Below, piece after piece: positions 41,377 through 50,545 of a stretch of 64,000 nt of DNA. Position 1 is the first letter of the stretch, and each line of letters opens with the position of its first letter. A program made the position numbers and the translations under genes. The notes under the pieces were generated by a model, which saw only the letters and a program-made list of their open reading frames with translations, was not told the DNA's origin and did not search any database. Source of the DNA: Halorubrum halophilum (GTDB lineage: Archaea; Halobacteriota; Halobacteria; Halobacteriales; Haloferacaceae); assembly GCF_000739595.1 (NCBI RefSeq), contig NZ_BBJP01000012.1:1-64000 (forward strand). Direction: 5' to 3'.

Positions 41377-41829
41377 GTGACGCGGGTGTGTCTCCTCGGC
41401 GACCCCGACGTGAACCTCACCTACGAGCTGCTGTCCCGCGAGACGGCCCGGGACGCGCTCGCGACCTACGAGATCGAGGAGCCCTTCGAGAACAGCGTCG
41501 CGGTCGACACCGTGAGCCTCGGCGCCGCGGTGTCGCTGTTAAACGATCTCAACTGGTACCTCGTGCGCTTCGTCGACGAGGCGCTCGTCCGCGAGCCCTC
41601 CGTCTCTCCCGACGAGTGGCTCTCGCGCGACCTCGCCCGCGAGGTGCGTGACGGCGCGGTCCCGCCCGAGGAGACCGATCAGCGCTTAAAGGTGTTCGGG
41701 CTCGTCGACGGGCGACCGGTCGAACCGCTCTACGTCCGCCGGACGCAGGGCGAGACGCCCGAGTACGACCTCCGCGACGTCGACGAGACGGTGATCGTTC
41801 GGGTGAGCGAATCGGAGTTCTCGGGGTAG
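41377..41829 (+). CDS. DUF5804-type haloarchaeal protein
   Basis: A 150-residue protein starting at GTG, MTRVCLLGDPDVNLTYELLS, with mixed alpha/beta content and LYVRRTQGETPEYDLRDVDE. It matches haloarchaeal DUF5804 by recollection. No function known. One short intergenic gap on both sides. Confidence 0.5.
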   Translation: MTRVCLLGDPDVNLTYELLSRETARDALATYEIEEPFENSVAVDTVSLGAAVSLLNDLNWYLVRFVDEALVREPSVSPDEWLSRDLAREVRDGAVPPEETDQRLKVFGLVDGRPVEPLYVRRTQGETPEYDLRDVDETVIVRVSESEFSG

Positions 41830-41865
41830 GTCGTCGCCGACGTCGATACTCGGCGGAGCCGCTCT

Positions 41866-42081
41866 TCACCGGTCTCTGAACTCCACCGTGTAGCCGTTGT
41901 TGCGAAGTGCTTCGACGAGCTCATCGCCGGGCTCGATTTTGAACTCGTGGAACGAGTTGGTCGGGGTGTCCGTCGTATACAGCTCTGAGTCGATGTTGTC
42001 CGGTATCTCGTTCTGATGGGTGTCCTCTTGGACGACGACCGGTTGACTGGGAACGCGGGTGGTACTGTCGTTCTCCGTCAT
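41866..42081 (-). CDS. Small haloarchaeal hypothetical protein
   Basis: A 71-residue acidic protein with a polar N-terminal half and a C-terminal alpha/beta end (SFHEFKIEPGDELVEALRNN plus GYTVEFRDR), which looks like a small ordered domain. ATG 42081. The DNA is less GC-rich than its neighbours. Function unknown. Confidence 0.5.
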   Translation of the reverse strand: MTENDSTTRVPSQPVVVQEDTHQNEIPDNIDSELYTTDTPTNSFHEFKIEPGDELVEALRNNGYTVEFRDR

Positions 42082-42257
42082 TTGAATACATATTCTGTCA
42101 CGACTATTTGGCTCTGTTGGAACCCCTTCTTCGGACGGGGCATTGTCGGCGGTTCTCGGGACCCCGGTGTCCGGACGGGTACGGATCTCTCGCCGGCCGG
42201 TCTCGCCGGTGGATCCACCGGAGACGGGTTGAAAAGGGTCCGGACCAAACTGGGACC

Positions 42258-42956
42258 ATGGAACTGAAAGCTGACGGCGACGCGGAACTCCACGAGATCG
42301 ATCGCTTCGGCCGGGGCGTCGGCTGGATCGCGCACCCCGGCGAATCGATGGAGCGGGCGAGCCACGCGGTCGCGGTTCCGAACGAGGAGAGCGAGACCGA
42401 CGACGTCTGGGTGTTCGACCCGGTCGACGCGCCCGGCGTCGACGACCTGCTGGACGAACTGGGTACGGTCGCGGGCGTCGCGATCGGCCTCGATCGCCAC
42501 AAGCGCGACAGCGCCGAGATCGCGACCCGACACGACGCGCCCGTCTACGTCGCCGACTGGATGACCGGCGTCGCGGAGGAACTCGACGCCCCCGTCGAGC
42601 GGTTCGGCTCGCGGCTGGCGGACTCGGGGTTCGAGGCGTTCCGAGTCCGCGACTCGACGGTGCCGCCGTGGCAGGAGGTCGGCTTCTTCGACGGCGAGAC
42701 GCTGATCGTCCCCGAGTCGCTCGGCTCCGCCTCGTACTTCCGGGGCGACCGCGAGCGGCTCGGCGTTCACCCGATGCTGCGGCTGACGCCGCCGACCGAG
42801 GCGCTCTCCGGACTGAACCCGGAGCGAGTGCGCGTGGGCCACGGCGTCGGCGTGGAGGAGCGCGGCGCCCTCGCCGTCGAGGACGCGCTCTCCGGGTCGC
42901 GCCGCAAGGCACCCGGGCTGTACGCGCGGACCCTGCGCTCGGCGCTCGGGATCTGA
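42258..42956 (+). CDS. Haloarchaeal hypothetical protein
   Basis: A 232-residue protein, MELKADGDAELHEIDRFGRG, with a central GVAIGLDRHKRDSAEIATRH segment and TLIVPESLGSASYFRGDRER. The placement of the single HxxRD and the alternation of strands vaguely recall metallo-beta-lactamase-like folds, but the HxHxDH motif is absent. ATG 42258 is 17 bases downstream of a GGTTGAAAAGGG stretch. No function assigned. Confidence 0.6.
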   Translation: MELKADGDAELHEIDRFGRGVGWIAHPGESMERASHAVAVPNEESETDDVWVFDPVDAPGVDDLLDELGTVAGVAIGLDRHKRDSAEIATRHDAPVYVADWMTGVAEELDAPVERFGSRLADSGFEAFRVRDSTVPPWQEVGFFDGETLIVPESLGSASYFRGDRERLGVHPMLRLTPPTEALSGLNPERVRVGHGVGVEERGALAVEDALSGSRRKAPGLYARTLRSALGI

Positions 42957-42972
42957 CCGTGTCGACGCCCCT

Positions 42973-43395
42973 GTGCTCGTGATCCACGTCACGCGCGACC
43001 TGTTGACGGTGTTGCTCGATCAGGCCGCCGAGCGCGACCCCGGCGAGACGAGCCTCCGGCTCTCGGCCACGCGCGCCGGCGAGTTCGACGAGGAGACCGG
43101 GCTCGATCCGGAGGTACCGGTGGTGACACACTTTACGCCCGCGGGGGTCGGCGGGTCGGTGAACGCGGTGTTCGGCGTCGACATCGGGACGCCCGCGGGC
43201 CGAGGCGGCGCGCGGTTCGTGTCGCACCCGAACGGGTTCCTCGGCGTGTCGAAGACGGACGATCTCGCCGCAGTCGTGCTCGTGGCGGTTCCGCCGTACG
43301 ACGACGACGCGGTCGCCGCGTTCGACCGCGCCGGCGACGGGATCGAGCTGGCGGTCCTCGACGCGGCGCCGCCGGAGGAGTCACTTCCGGAGTGA
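42973..43395 (+). CDS. Possible degenerate JAB1/MPN (JAMM-like) domain protein
   Basis: A 140-residue protein. It starts at GTG with VIHVTRDLLTVLLDQAAERD, continues PGET (Glu25) and later has FVSHPNGFLGVSKTDD. JAMM proteases show Glu followed far downstream by HxHP-(x)6-8-S-xx-D; here His85-Pro86, Ser93 and Asp96 keep that spacing but the first His of HxH is Val83. It may be a MPN-like scaffold without full metal site, or chance resemblance. Follows the previous gene in 16 bases. Confidence 0.45.
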   Translation: MLVIHVTRDLLTVLLDQAAERDPGETSLRLSATRAGEFDEETGLDPEVPVVTHFTPAGVGGSVNAVFGVDIGTPAGRGGARFVSHPNGFLGVSKTDDLAAVVLVAVPPYDDDAVAAFDRAGDGIELAVLDAAPPEESLPE

Positions 43396-43480
43396 GTGCG
43401 CCCCGACGACGGGGAACCACGGACGGTCGCCTCCGTCCCGAGCATGGGTTTAAAAAGCCCCGAGCGAGTACCACGTCCTA

Positions 43481-43807
43481 ATGGCAGCACGCCCACCCGG
43501 CGGCGGCGGATCCTCGGAGCCGGACGCGATCGAGTTCGGTATCGCCGTGCTCGACGGACAGCTCGAGGAGGCGGACGTGTCGTTCCCGGCGACGGCCGAG
43601 GAGGTCCGCGACGCCCTCGGCGACCGCGACATCCCCTACGACTCCAAGGGACGGAAGATCACGCTCGGCGAGGCGCTCGACGAAGTGTCAGAGAGCCGGT
43701 TCGAAAACGAGACGGAGTTTCTCGACGCGCTGTACCCGGTGTTCGACCGCAAGCGGCGAGAGGGCGGCGGGTTCCTGACGAGCCTGCGAGACGCGCTTCC
43801 CTTCTGA
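43481..43807 (+). CDS. DUF5789-type haloarchaeal protein
   Basis: A 108-residue protein with a Gly-rich start and a compact domain (EEADVSFPATAEEVRDALGD; YDSKGRKITLGEALDEVSES) recalling haloarchaeal DUF5789 proteins. GTTTAAAAAGC lies about 28 bases before the ATG. Function unknown. Confidence 0.6.
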   Translation: MAARPPGGGGSSEPDAIEFGIAVLDGQLEEADVSFPATAEEVRDALGDRDIPYDSKGRKITLGEALDEVSESRFENETEFLDALYPVFDRKRREGGGFLTSLRDALPF

Positions 43808-43846
43808 CGCGGTTCTCGGGGCCGAGCCGTACGCGGCTCGCGTCGG

Positions 43847-44149
43847 CTAGACCTCCAACTCCGCCTCGGCCTCGGATTCGTCGCCCCCGGTGTCGAGACG
43901 TTCGATGATGTCGTTAATCAGTACCACGTCGCCGACGGCCCGGACCCAGCGGTACGGGACGATGACGCCCGTGTTCCCACCGACGCGACCGGCGAACAGC
44001 TCGTGATTGAGTTCCGCGAGCGCGAGCCCGGTCACCGCCTGCGCGTCCAGATCGAGGCGCACGTCCTCGATCTCGCCGACGAAGACGCCGTTGTTCGAGT
44101 ACACCTCGCGACCGACGAGAGACGTGATCTCCTCCGGAGCAGCGTTCAT
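43847..44149 (-). CDS. PRC-barrel domain protein
   Basis: A 100-residue protein with ITSLVGREVYSNNGVFVGEI and VTGLALAELN, then GVIVPYRWVRAVGDVVLIND: the PRC-barrel pattern. Short archaeal PRC-barrel proteins occur near RNA or cell-division functions. ATG 44149 is used rather than GTG 44164. Function unknown. Confidence 0.75.
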   Translation of the reverse strand: MNAAPEEITSLVGREVYSNNGVFVGEIEDVRLDLDAQAVTGLALAELNHELFAGRVGGNTGVIVPYRWVRAVGDVVLINDIIERLDTGGDESEAEAELEV

Positions 44150-44250
44150 ATGCGATACGGTCACGAGCGCGCCTATTAAGCGTTCGTTGTCGAACGACGC
44201 CCGTCAGACGGATCGGCGGGGTGCGGTCGAGGTCGGGGCGGGGAAGGGCG

Positions 44251-46503
44251 TCACTCCCGCGGCGCGATCAGCTCCACCGGATGCATCGGCGACGACCCCA
44301 ACAGCGCGTCCAGCTGCTCGCCGCAGGAGGTGCCGGACGCGACGACGGTCCGAGCGGTGTCGCCGAACTGCTCGCGGAGCGGCTCGCCCACGTCCATGCT
44401 CAGCTCGTAGTAGTCCGTCTTGTAGCCGAACGAGCCGGCCATCCCGCAACACTCCGTCTCGGAGACGCGCACGTCGTAGCCGAGCCGCTCCATCACGGCG
44501 GTCGCGTGCTCGCCGACCCCGATCGTCCGCGCCTGACAGTGCGGGTGGTAGGCGACCCGCTCGCCCGAGGCCACCGGTCCGGTCCCCTCGGCCGGCGCGC
44601 GCAGCGCGGCCGGGTCGCCGCCGTTCTCCAGCAGGCCGAAGCAGTACTCCATGGCGTCGTAGCTGGCGTCGGCAAGTCGCTCGAACGATCGCTCCGGGAG
44701 GAGCCGCTCGTACTCGCTCCGGAACATCGCGAGGTCGCTCGGCTCGATCACGACCACGTCGCGGCCAGCGTCGACGTGGGGCGCGAGCCCGGCGTACGCG
44801 TCCTCCGCGGCCGCTCGCGCGGTCGAGACCATCCCCTGCGACAGCGGCGGGCGACCGCTTCCCGGGAGGTCGGGAATCCGGACGTGAACGCCGAGCGCCT
44901 CCAGCGCGCGCACCGCCGCCTTCCCGCGGTCGACGTCGACGTAGTTGGTCGCCGTGTCGGGGTAGAGGACGGCCTCGCGGGAGGCCTCGTCGGCCGGGAC
45001 CGCGGCGCCGCCGCGGCGCTCGAACCAGTCGACGAGCGGTTCGCTCGCGAACTCGGGCAGGTCGCGCCGGCGGTCGATCCCGGTCACGCGCTCGGCGAGC
45101 GCGCGGAGCGGGCTGGCGTCGGCGAGCCGGTTCGCGATCGGCGCGGTGAGGCTTCCCAGCTTCGCGACCGTCTCGTAGTTGCCGACGACCCGCGTGCCCA
45201 GATCGAGGCCGGCGGGCTCCTCGTCGGGCACTAACTCCTCGAACAGCCAGTCGGTCTGTCGGGAGTCGACCTCGCCGCGGTTGACCCGGTCGCGGACGAC
45301 CGTGTTGATCCACGGGATGTCGATCCCGACCGGACACGCCGGGACGCAGCGCGAGCAGCCGGTACAGAGGTCGTTGAACTCGGCCGCGACGTCGATCCCC
45401 TCGATGCCCGCCTCCCAGCCGGTCGCGATGCCGCCGGAGTACGTCTCGCCGCCGAACGCGTGGCCGCCGACGCTCTGGAAGTTGCCGCAGGCGTTCGAGC
45501 AGGCGGAACACCGGATGCAGTATAACGTCTCCTTCAGCTCCTCGTCGTCGCGCATCGCCATGCGTCCGTTGTCGATGAGAACGAGGTGGAAGTCGCGGTC
45601 GGGGTCGGCGCTCGCGTCGCCGTCCGAGTCGTCAGCGAGGGGACGCTCGTCGTCCGCGAAGTCCGGGACCGGCGAGTCGACGGGCGGCGTGAGCGTCGAG
45701 ATGTAGGAGGTCACGTCCTGTCCGGTTCCCGACCGGCCGATCAGCTCGACGAACGGCGAGAAGTCCTCGACGGTCGGGACGAGCTTCTCGACGCCCGCGA
45801 CCGCGACGTGAGTGTCGGTCGCGGTCACCGTCTTCCGGGCGTTGCCCTCGCTGGTGACCAGCAGCATGGTGCCGGAGTCGGCCGCGATGAAGTTCGCTCC
45901 CGTCATCCCCACGTCGGCGTCTTCGATCAGGTCGCCGAGCCGCTCGCGGGCGAACACCGTGAGCTCCTCGGCGGTCTCCGGCGGGTCGTCGAGGTCGAAC
46001 CGCTCCGCGAACAGCTCCGAGATGCCCTCGCGGGACTTGTGGATCGCCGGCGCGACGATGTGCGAGGGCGCCTCGTCGGCGAGCTGGAGCACCCACTCGC
46101 CGAGGTCGGTCTCGACCACCTCGACGCCAGCCTCCGCGAGCGCCTCGTTCACCTCTATCTCCTCCGAGGTCATCGACTTCGATTTGACGAGGCGGTCGGC
46201 GTCGCGCTCCTCGGCGGTCAGCTCGGTGATGTACCGGTTCGCGTCCGCCGCGTCGTCGGCGAGGTAGACGGTACCGCCGTTGGCCTCGACGGACTCCCGG
46301 ACCTCGTCGATCAGCTCCGGGAGCCGGCCGATCGCGTCCTCCTTGATCGCGCGGGCCTCGTCTTTCAGCTCCTCGTAGTCCGCTAACCGCCCCGTCGACT
46401 CGATCCGCCCCTCGTTGAATCCGCGGGTGTTCGCGGCGACCGAGTCGCCCTCGGTCGCCATCAACTCGCGGATGCGGTCGGCCTTCGCGGCGTCGCTACT
46501 CAT
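44251..46503 (-). CDS. LUD-domain/4Fe-4S/CCG fused lactate-use protein
   Basis: A 750-residue protein. The first ~300 residues are a LUD domain (LutB-like: SMTSEEIEVNEALAEAGVEV; GMTGANFIAADSGTMLLVTS). Next come two 4Fe-4S motifs (YCIRCSACSNACGNF; CTGCSRCVPACPVGI). Then follows a CCG-type domain with GERVAYHPHCQARTIG and SETECCGMAGSFGYK. It thus fuses LutB with the LutA-like module, usually separate genes. With the LutC-like gene upstream (8-base overlap) and the D-lactate dehydrogenase gene opposite, it should oxidise L-lactate or related 2-hydroxyacids to pyruvate. Confidence 0.8.
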   Translation of the reverse strand: MSSDAAKADRIRELMATEGDSVAANTRGFNEGRIESTGRLADYEELKDEARAIKEDAIGRLPELIDEVRESVEANGGTVYLADDAADANRYITELTAEERDADRLVKSKSMTSEEIEVNEALAEAGVEVVETDLGEWVLQLADEAPSHIVAPAIHKSREGISELFAERFDLDDPPETAEELTVFARERLGDLIEDADVGMTGANFIAADSGTMLLVTSEGNARKTVTATDTHVAVAGVEKLVPTVEDFSPFVELIGRSGTGQDVTSYISTLTPPVDSPVPDFADDERPLADDSDGDASADPDRDFHLVLIDNGRMAMRDDEELKETLYCIRCSACSNACGNFQSVGGHAFGGETYSGGIATGWEAGIEGIDVAAEFNDLCTGCSRCVPACPVGIDIPWINTVVRDRVNRGEVDSRQTDWLFEELVPDEEPAGLDLGTRVVGNYETVAKLGSLTAPIANRLADASPLRALAERVTGIDRRRDLPEFASEPLVDWFERRGGAAVPADEASREAVLYPDTATNYVDVDRGKAAVRALEALGVHVRIPDLPGSGRPPLSQGMVSTARAAAEDAYAGLAPHVDAGRDVVVIEPSDLAMFRSEYERLLPERSFERLADASYDAMEYCFGLLENGGDPAALRAPAEGTGPVASGERVAYHPHCQARTIGVGEHATAVMERLGYDVRVSETECCGMAGSFGYKTDYYELSMDVGEPLREQFGDTARTVVASGTSCGEQLDALLGSSPMHPVELIAPRE

Positions 46504-47056
46504 CGGCGGTCACCTCTTTATCCGCTGTTTCCTCGTCCCGCAACAGTACCACGTGGACCTCTTTCGGCCCGTGCGCGCCGCGGACGAGTCCGCCCATGTC
46601 GGCGGTGGCGCTGGGGCCGGTGGCGAACACCACGTCGACCGACTCGTCGCGCGTTCGCGGGCCGAGCCACTCGAACGCGTCCGGCATGTCGGGGACGAGG
46701 TCGGCCTCGCGGAGGACGACGACGTGGCGGTCGACGAAGAGGCTCACCGGCTCGGTTCCGGCCCGGTCGGCCTCGATCGCGACGCTGCCGTACGCGGCGA
46801 CCCCGAGTTCCGCCGCGGTGACGCCGGTGTGGGCCGCGCGGAGGTCGGCTGTCGTCGGGTCGGTCTCGATCCGGTCGGGGAGCGCGACCGTCGCGTCGGC
46901 CGGGTCGTCGCTCTCGTCGGCGAGCGCGACGCCGACGGCGGGGTCTCCCGCGGCCTCGTCGATCAGTTCCGCGCACGCGCTCGGAGGCCCCTCGGTGACG
47001 GTCACACCGAGAGCGTCGAGCCGACGCTTGAACGTCGATCGGTCGGCGAGTGACAT
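46496..47056 (-). CDS. lutC: LutC-type LUD-domain protein
   Basis: A 186-residue protein ending in the LutC signature GPSATADMGGLVRGAHGPKE followed by VHVVLL, with GVTAAELGVAAYGSVAIEAD before it. Together with the fused protein downstream it forms the lactate oxidation complex. It overlaps that gene by 8 bases and starts 120 bases from the divergent D-lactate dehydrogenase gene. Confidence 0.85.
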   Translation of the reverse strand: MSLADRSTFKRRLDALGVTVTEGPPSACAELIDEAAGDPAVGVALADESDDPADATVALPDRIETDPTTADLRAAHTGVTAAELGVAAYGSVAIEADRAGTEPVSLFVDRHVVVLREADLVPDMPDAFEWLGPRTRDESVDVVFATGPSATADMGGLVRGAHGPKEVHVVLLRDEETADKEVTADE

Positions 47057-47151
47057 GCCGGGTGGTCAGGCGGCGAGTATTTGGAGTTTGCGTCGACTCC
47101 CGCGGGCCGGGAGGGTGGGTTCCCACGCGCCGACGACTGGGGGAGGTTTTT

Positions 47152-47166
47152 CACGGTTCGACCGTG
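47152..47166. promoter_or_regulatory. 15-base palindrome in the divergent lactate promoter
   Basis: CACGGT-TCG-ACCGTG is perfect (arms 47152-47157 and 47161-47166), ending 10 bases before the ATG of the dehydrogenase gene. It is a candidate operator for a lactate-responsive regulator. Confidence 0.45.
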
Positions 47167-47176
47167 AGGGTTTCGC

Positions 47177-50100
47177 ATGGCGACCAACACGCCGGACCCG
47201 GATCCGCGGGACGGGGGGAACTTCGACTACACGGGGGGAGAGGTAGAACGCCCGGACCTCGTGGACGCGCTGGAGGCCCGGGTCGACGGCGACGTGCGGT
47301 TCGACGACTACTCGAAGCGGCTGTACGCGACCGACGCCTCGGCGTACGAGGTCACCCCCATCGGCGTCGTGATGCCGGCGTCGACGGCGGACGTGGCCGC
47401 GGTCCACGAGTACTGCTACGAGGAGGAGATACCGGTGCTCCCACGCGGCGGCGGCACGTCGCTTGCGGGCCAGACCGTCAACGAGGCGGTCGTCCTCGAT
47501 CTCTCCGACTCGATGGACGAGGTGATCTCGACGGACCCGGAGGCGAGGACCGCTCGGGCGCAGGCGGGGGCGTACGTCGGCGACCTCAACGCCGCGGTCG
47601 AGCCCCACGGGCTGAAGTTCGCGCCCGACCCGGCGTGGCGCGACAAGTCCGCGCTCGGCGGCGCGATCGGCAACAACTCCACCGGGTCGCACTCGCTGAA
47701 GTACGGCAAGACCGACCACTACGTCGAGGAGGTGGAGGTCGTGCTCGCGGACGGCACGGTGACCACGTTCGGCGAGGTCGCGGTCGAGGAGCTGCGCGAG
47801 TCCGCGGACGCCGAGAGCGACGACCTCCTGCCGCGGATCCACGCCGAGGTCGTCCGAATCTTAGACGAGGAGGCGGAGGCGATCGACGAGCGCTTCCCGG
47901 AGATGAAGCGGAACGTCTCCGGCTACAACCTCGACCGGCTGCTCGCCGAGTACCGCGGCGAGTACGGCGAGGAAGGAGTGGTCAACCTCGGTCGACTCAT
48001 GGCCGGCAGCGAGGGGACGCTCGCGACCGTGACGGCGGCGACCGTCTCGCTCGTCGACATCCCGGAGACGAAGGCGGTGGCGCTGCTCACCTACGACGAC
48101 CTCGTGGACGCGATGGAGGACGTGGCGGCGATACTCGAACACGACCCCGCCGCCGTCGAGGTGATGGACGACGTGTTCCTGGGGCTCGCGGCCGACACGC
48201 CGGAGTTCGAGGATGTCGTCGGAATGTTGCCCGAGGGGACCGATTCGGTGCTCCTCGTCGAGTTCTACGCCGACAGCGACGCCGAGGGGAAGCAGATGGT
48301 CGCGGACCTGATCGCGGACCGGGTGGGAGTGGATGGCGCGACCGACGCCGCCGACGCGGTCGTCCCCGAGACGGCGGCGGAGCCGAGCGACGGCGCCGCC
48401 GAGACGACGAGCCAGCCCCGCCGCGCGGTCGAGGCGATGGAGGCGCACGACCCCGCGAAGCGCGACCGCTTCTGGAAGATGCGCAAGGCCGGGCTCCCGA
48501 TTCTCCTCTCTCGCACCACCGACGAGAAGCACATCTCCTTCATCGAGGACTGCGCGATCCCCCCCGAGAACCTCCCCGAGTACACCCGCGAGTTCCAGGA
48601 GATCCTCGACGACACCGGAACCTTCGCGACGTTCTACGCACACGCCGGGCCGGGGGTGCTCCACGTCCGACCGCTGATAAACACGAAGGACATCGACGAC
48701 GTGGACGCGATGGTCGAGGTCGCCGACCGCGTCACCGACGCCGTGGTCCGGCTCGGCGGGTCGGTGTCGGGCGAGCACGGCGACGGCCGCGCCCGGACCC
48801 AGTGGAACCGAAAGCTGTACGGCGACGACCTCTGGGACGCCTTCCGCGAGCTGAAGACCGCCTTCGACCCCGACTGGCTGCTCAACCCCGGCAACGTCTG
48901 CGGCGACCACGACATGCGCGAGAACCTCCGGTTCGACGCCGACTACGAGTACGACGCCGGCTTCGACCCCGCGATGGAGTGGGCCATCGACAACGGGATG
49001 CAGGGGATGGTCGAGCTCTGTCACGGCTGCGGGGGCTGTCGCGGCCCGCAGGACACCACCGGCGGCGTGATGTGTCCGACCTACCGCGCCTCCGAGGAGG
49101 AGGTGCAGGCCACCCGCGGCCGGGCGAACATGCTCCGCGGGGCGATGAACGGCGAACTCCCGGACGACCCGACCGACGACGAGTTCGTCACCGAGGTGAT
49201 GGACCTCTGTGTCGGCTGTAAGGGCTGTACGGTGGACTGTCCGAGCGGCGTCGACATGGCGAAGCTGAAAGCCGAGGTCGAGCACGCCCACCACGAGGAA
49301 CACGGGATCGACCTCCGCACGCGACTGCTCGGGAACTTCGAGCAGTTGGCGCCGCTCGGCTCAAAGCTCGCGCCCCTCTCGAACCTCCCCGCGAAGCTCC
49401 CCGGCGCCGGCGTCGTCATGGAGAAAGTCCTCGGGATCGCGAAGGAGCGAGAGCTCCCGGCGTTCCGCTCCGAGAGCCTGACCGACTGGTTCGAGGCCCG
49501 CGGCGGCGCGGGAATCCCGCGCGCCGAGGCCGACCGCGACGTGCTCCTGTTCCCCGACGTGTACACCACCTACACGAATCCCGGCGCGGGGAAGGCCGCG
49601 GTACGCGTGTTAGAGGCCGCGAACTGTCACGTTCGGATCCCCGACGTCGACGGGAGCGGGCGCCCGCCGCACTCGAAGGGGATGCTCGAGAAGTCTCGGA
49701 CGGCCGCCGCAGACGCCGTCGAGACGCTCGCGCCGGACGCGAGGGACGGCTGGGACGTTGTCGTCGTCGAGCCCACCGACGCCGTGATGCTCCAGACCGA
49801 CTACCACGACCTGCTCGACGGCGACGCCAGCGATGTGCCCGACGACGACGTGGCGACCGTCTCGGCGAACACCTACGGCGTCATGGAGTACGTCGACGCC
49901 CACCGCCTCGACGAGGGGATCGATCTGGACGCGCCCACGGAGTCGCTCACCTACCACGGCCACTGCCACCAGAAGGCGACGAAGAAGGACCACCACGCGG
50001 TCGGCGTGCTCCGGCGCGCCGGGTACGGGGTCGACCCGCTCGACTCCTCCTGTTGCGGGATGGCCGGCTCGTTCGGCTACGAAGCCGAGCACTACTCGAT

Positions 50101-50263
50101 GAGCAAGGCGATCGGTCGGGAGCTCTTCGATCAGGTCGACGAGAGCGACGGCGACGAGGTCGTCGCGCCGGGCGCCTCCTGCCGGAGCCAACTGAAGGAG
50201 CGCGACGGCGGCGCCCCGGAGCCGCCGCACCCGGTCGAGAAGCTGGCGGCGGCGCTGGCGTAG
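47177..50263 (+). CDS. FAD- and Fe-S-containing D-lactate dehydrogenase type oxidoreductase
   Basis: A 1028-residue protein. The N-terminal half is a FAD-linked oxidase (PRGGGTSLAGQTVNEAVVLD; GGAIGNNSTGSHSLKYG; MAGSEGTLATVT; GEHGDGRART). The C-terminal half has 4Fe-4S motifs (CHGCGGCRGPQ; CVGCKGCTVDCPSGVDMAKL) and a CCG domain (YHGHCHQKATKKD; SSCCGMAGSFGYEAEHY). It fits the GlcD-GlpC-like D-2-hydroxyacid dehydrogenases (YdiJ/Dld-II type) that pass electrons to quinones or other carriers. Single long chain; divergent LUD genes support a lactate role. Confidence 0.85.
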   Translation: MATNTPDPDPRDGGNFDYTGGEVERPDLVDALEARVDGDVRFDDYSKRLYATDASAYEVTPIGVVMPASTADVAAVHEYCYEEEIPVLPRGGGTSLAGQTVNEAVVLDLSDSMDEVISTDPEARTARAQAGAYVGDLNAAVEPHGLKFAPDPAWRDKSALGGAIGNNSTGSHSLKYGKTDHYVEEVEVVLADGTVTTFGEVAVEELRESADAESDDLLPRIHAEVVRILDEEAEAIDERFPEMKRNVSGYNLDRLLAEYRGEYGEEGVVNLGRLMAGSEGTLATVTAATVSLVDIPETKAVALLTYDDLVDAMEDVAAILEHDPAAVEVMDDVFLGLAADTPEFEDVVGMLPEGTDSVLLVEFYADSDAEGKQMVADLIADRVGVDGATDAADAVVPETAAEPSDGAAETTSQPRRAVEAMEAHDPAKRDRFWKMRKAGLPILLSRTTDEKHISFIEDCAIPPENLPEYTREFQEILDDTGTFATFYAHAGPGVLHVRPLINTKDIDDVDAMVEVADRVTDAVVRLGGSVSGEHGDGRARTQWNRKLYGDDLWDAFRELKTAFDPDWLLNPGNVCGDHDMRENLRFDADYEYDAGFDPAMEWAIDNGMQGMVELCHGCGGCRGPQDTTGGVMCPTYRASEEEVQATRGRANMLRGAMNGELPDDPTDDEFVTEVMDLCVGCKGCTVDCPSGVDMAKLKAEVEHAHHEEHGIDLRTRLLGNFEQLAPLGSKLAPLSNLPAKLPGAGVVMEKVLGIAKERELPAFRSESLTDWFEARGGAGIPRAEADRDVLLFPDVYTTYTNPGAGKAAVRVLEAANCHVRIPDVDGSGRPPHSKGMLEKSRTAAADAVETLAPDARDGWDVVVVEPTDAVMLQTDYHDLLDGDASDVPDDDVATVSANTYGVMEYVDAHRLDEGIDLDAPTESLTYHGHCHQKATKKDHHAVGVLRRAGYGVDPLDSSCCGMAGSFGYEAEHYSMSKAIGRELFDQVDESDGDEVVAPGASCRSQLKERDGGAPEPPHPVEKLAAALA

Positions 50264-50314
50264 GCGGGGGCTGCGGGTCGTCCACAGGCGGTTCGGTCGG
50301 TTCCGGCGTGACCT

Positions 50315-50524
50315 TTACTGCGCGCTCGATCGCACGTTCGCCACGACGAGAGCGATCAGGTACGAGAAGGCCGGAAACAGAACCGCGACCGCGGCGAGGA
50401 ACGCCGGGTCGAGTCCGGCGGGGTCGTCGGAGAGCCAGCCGGTGTACTGGAGGACCGCCAGCGTGAGGACCACCACAGCCGTGTTGATCGCGTACTCGGA
50501 GAGCGACGGGTTCGGAAACCGCAT
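50315..50524 (-). CDS. Small membrane protein, hypothetical
   Basis: A 69-residue protein with helices INTAVVVLTLAVLQYTGWL and FLAAVAVLFPAFSYLIALVV. ATG 50524. Downstream of a DUF5787 gene on the same strand (gap 21 bases), so it may be cotranscribed. Function unknown. Confidence 0.55.
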   Translation of the reverse strand: MRFPNPSLSEYAINTAVVVLTLAVLQYTGWLSDDPAGLDPAFLAAVAVLFPAFSYLIALVVANVRSSAQ

Positions 50525-50545
50525 ACGGCCGGCTGGCGCCGCCGC

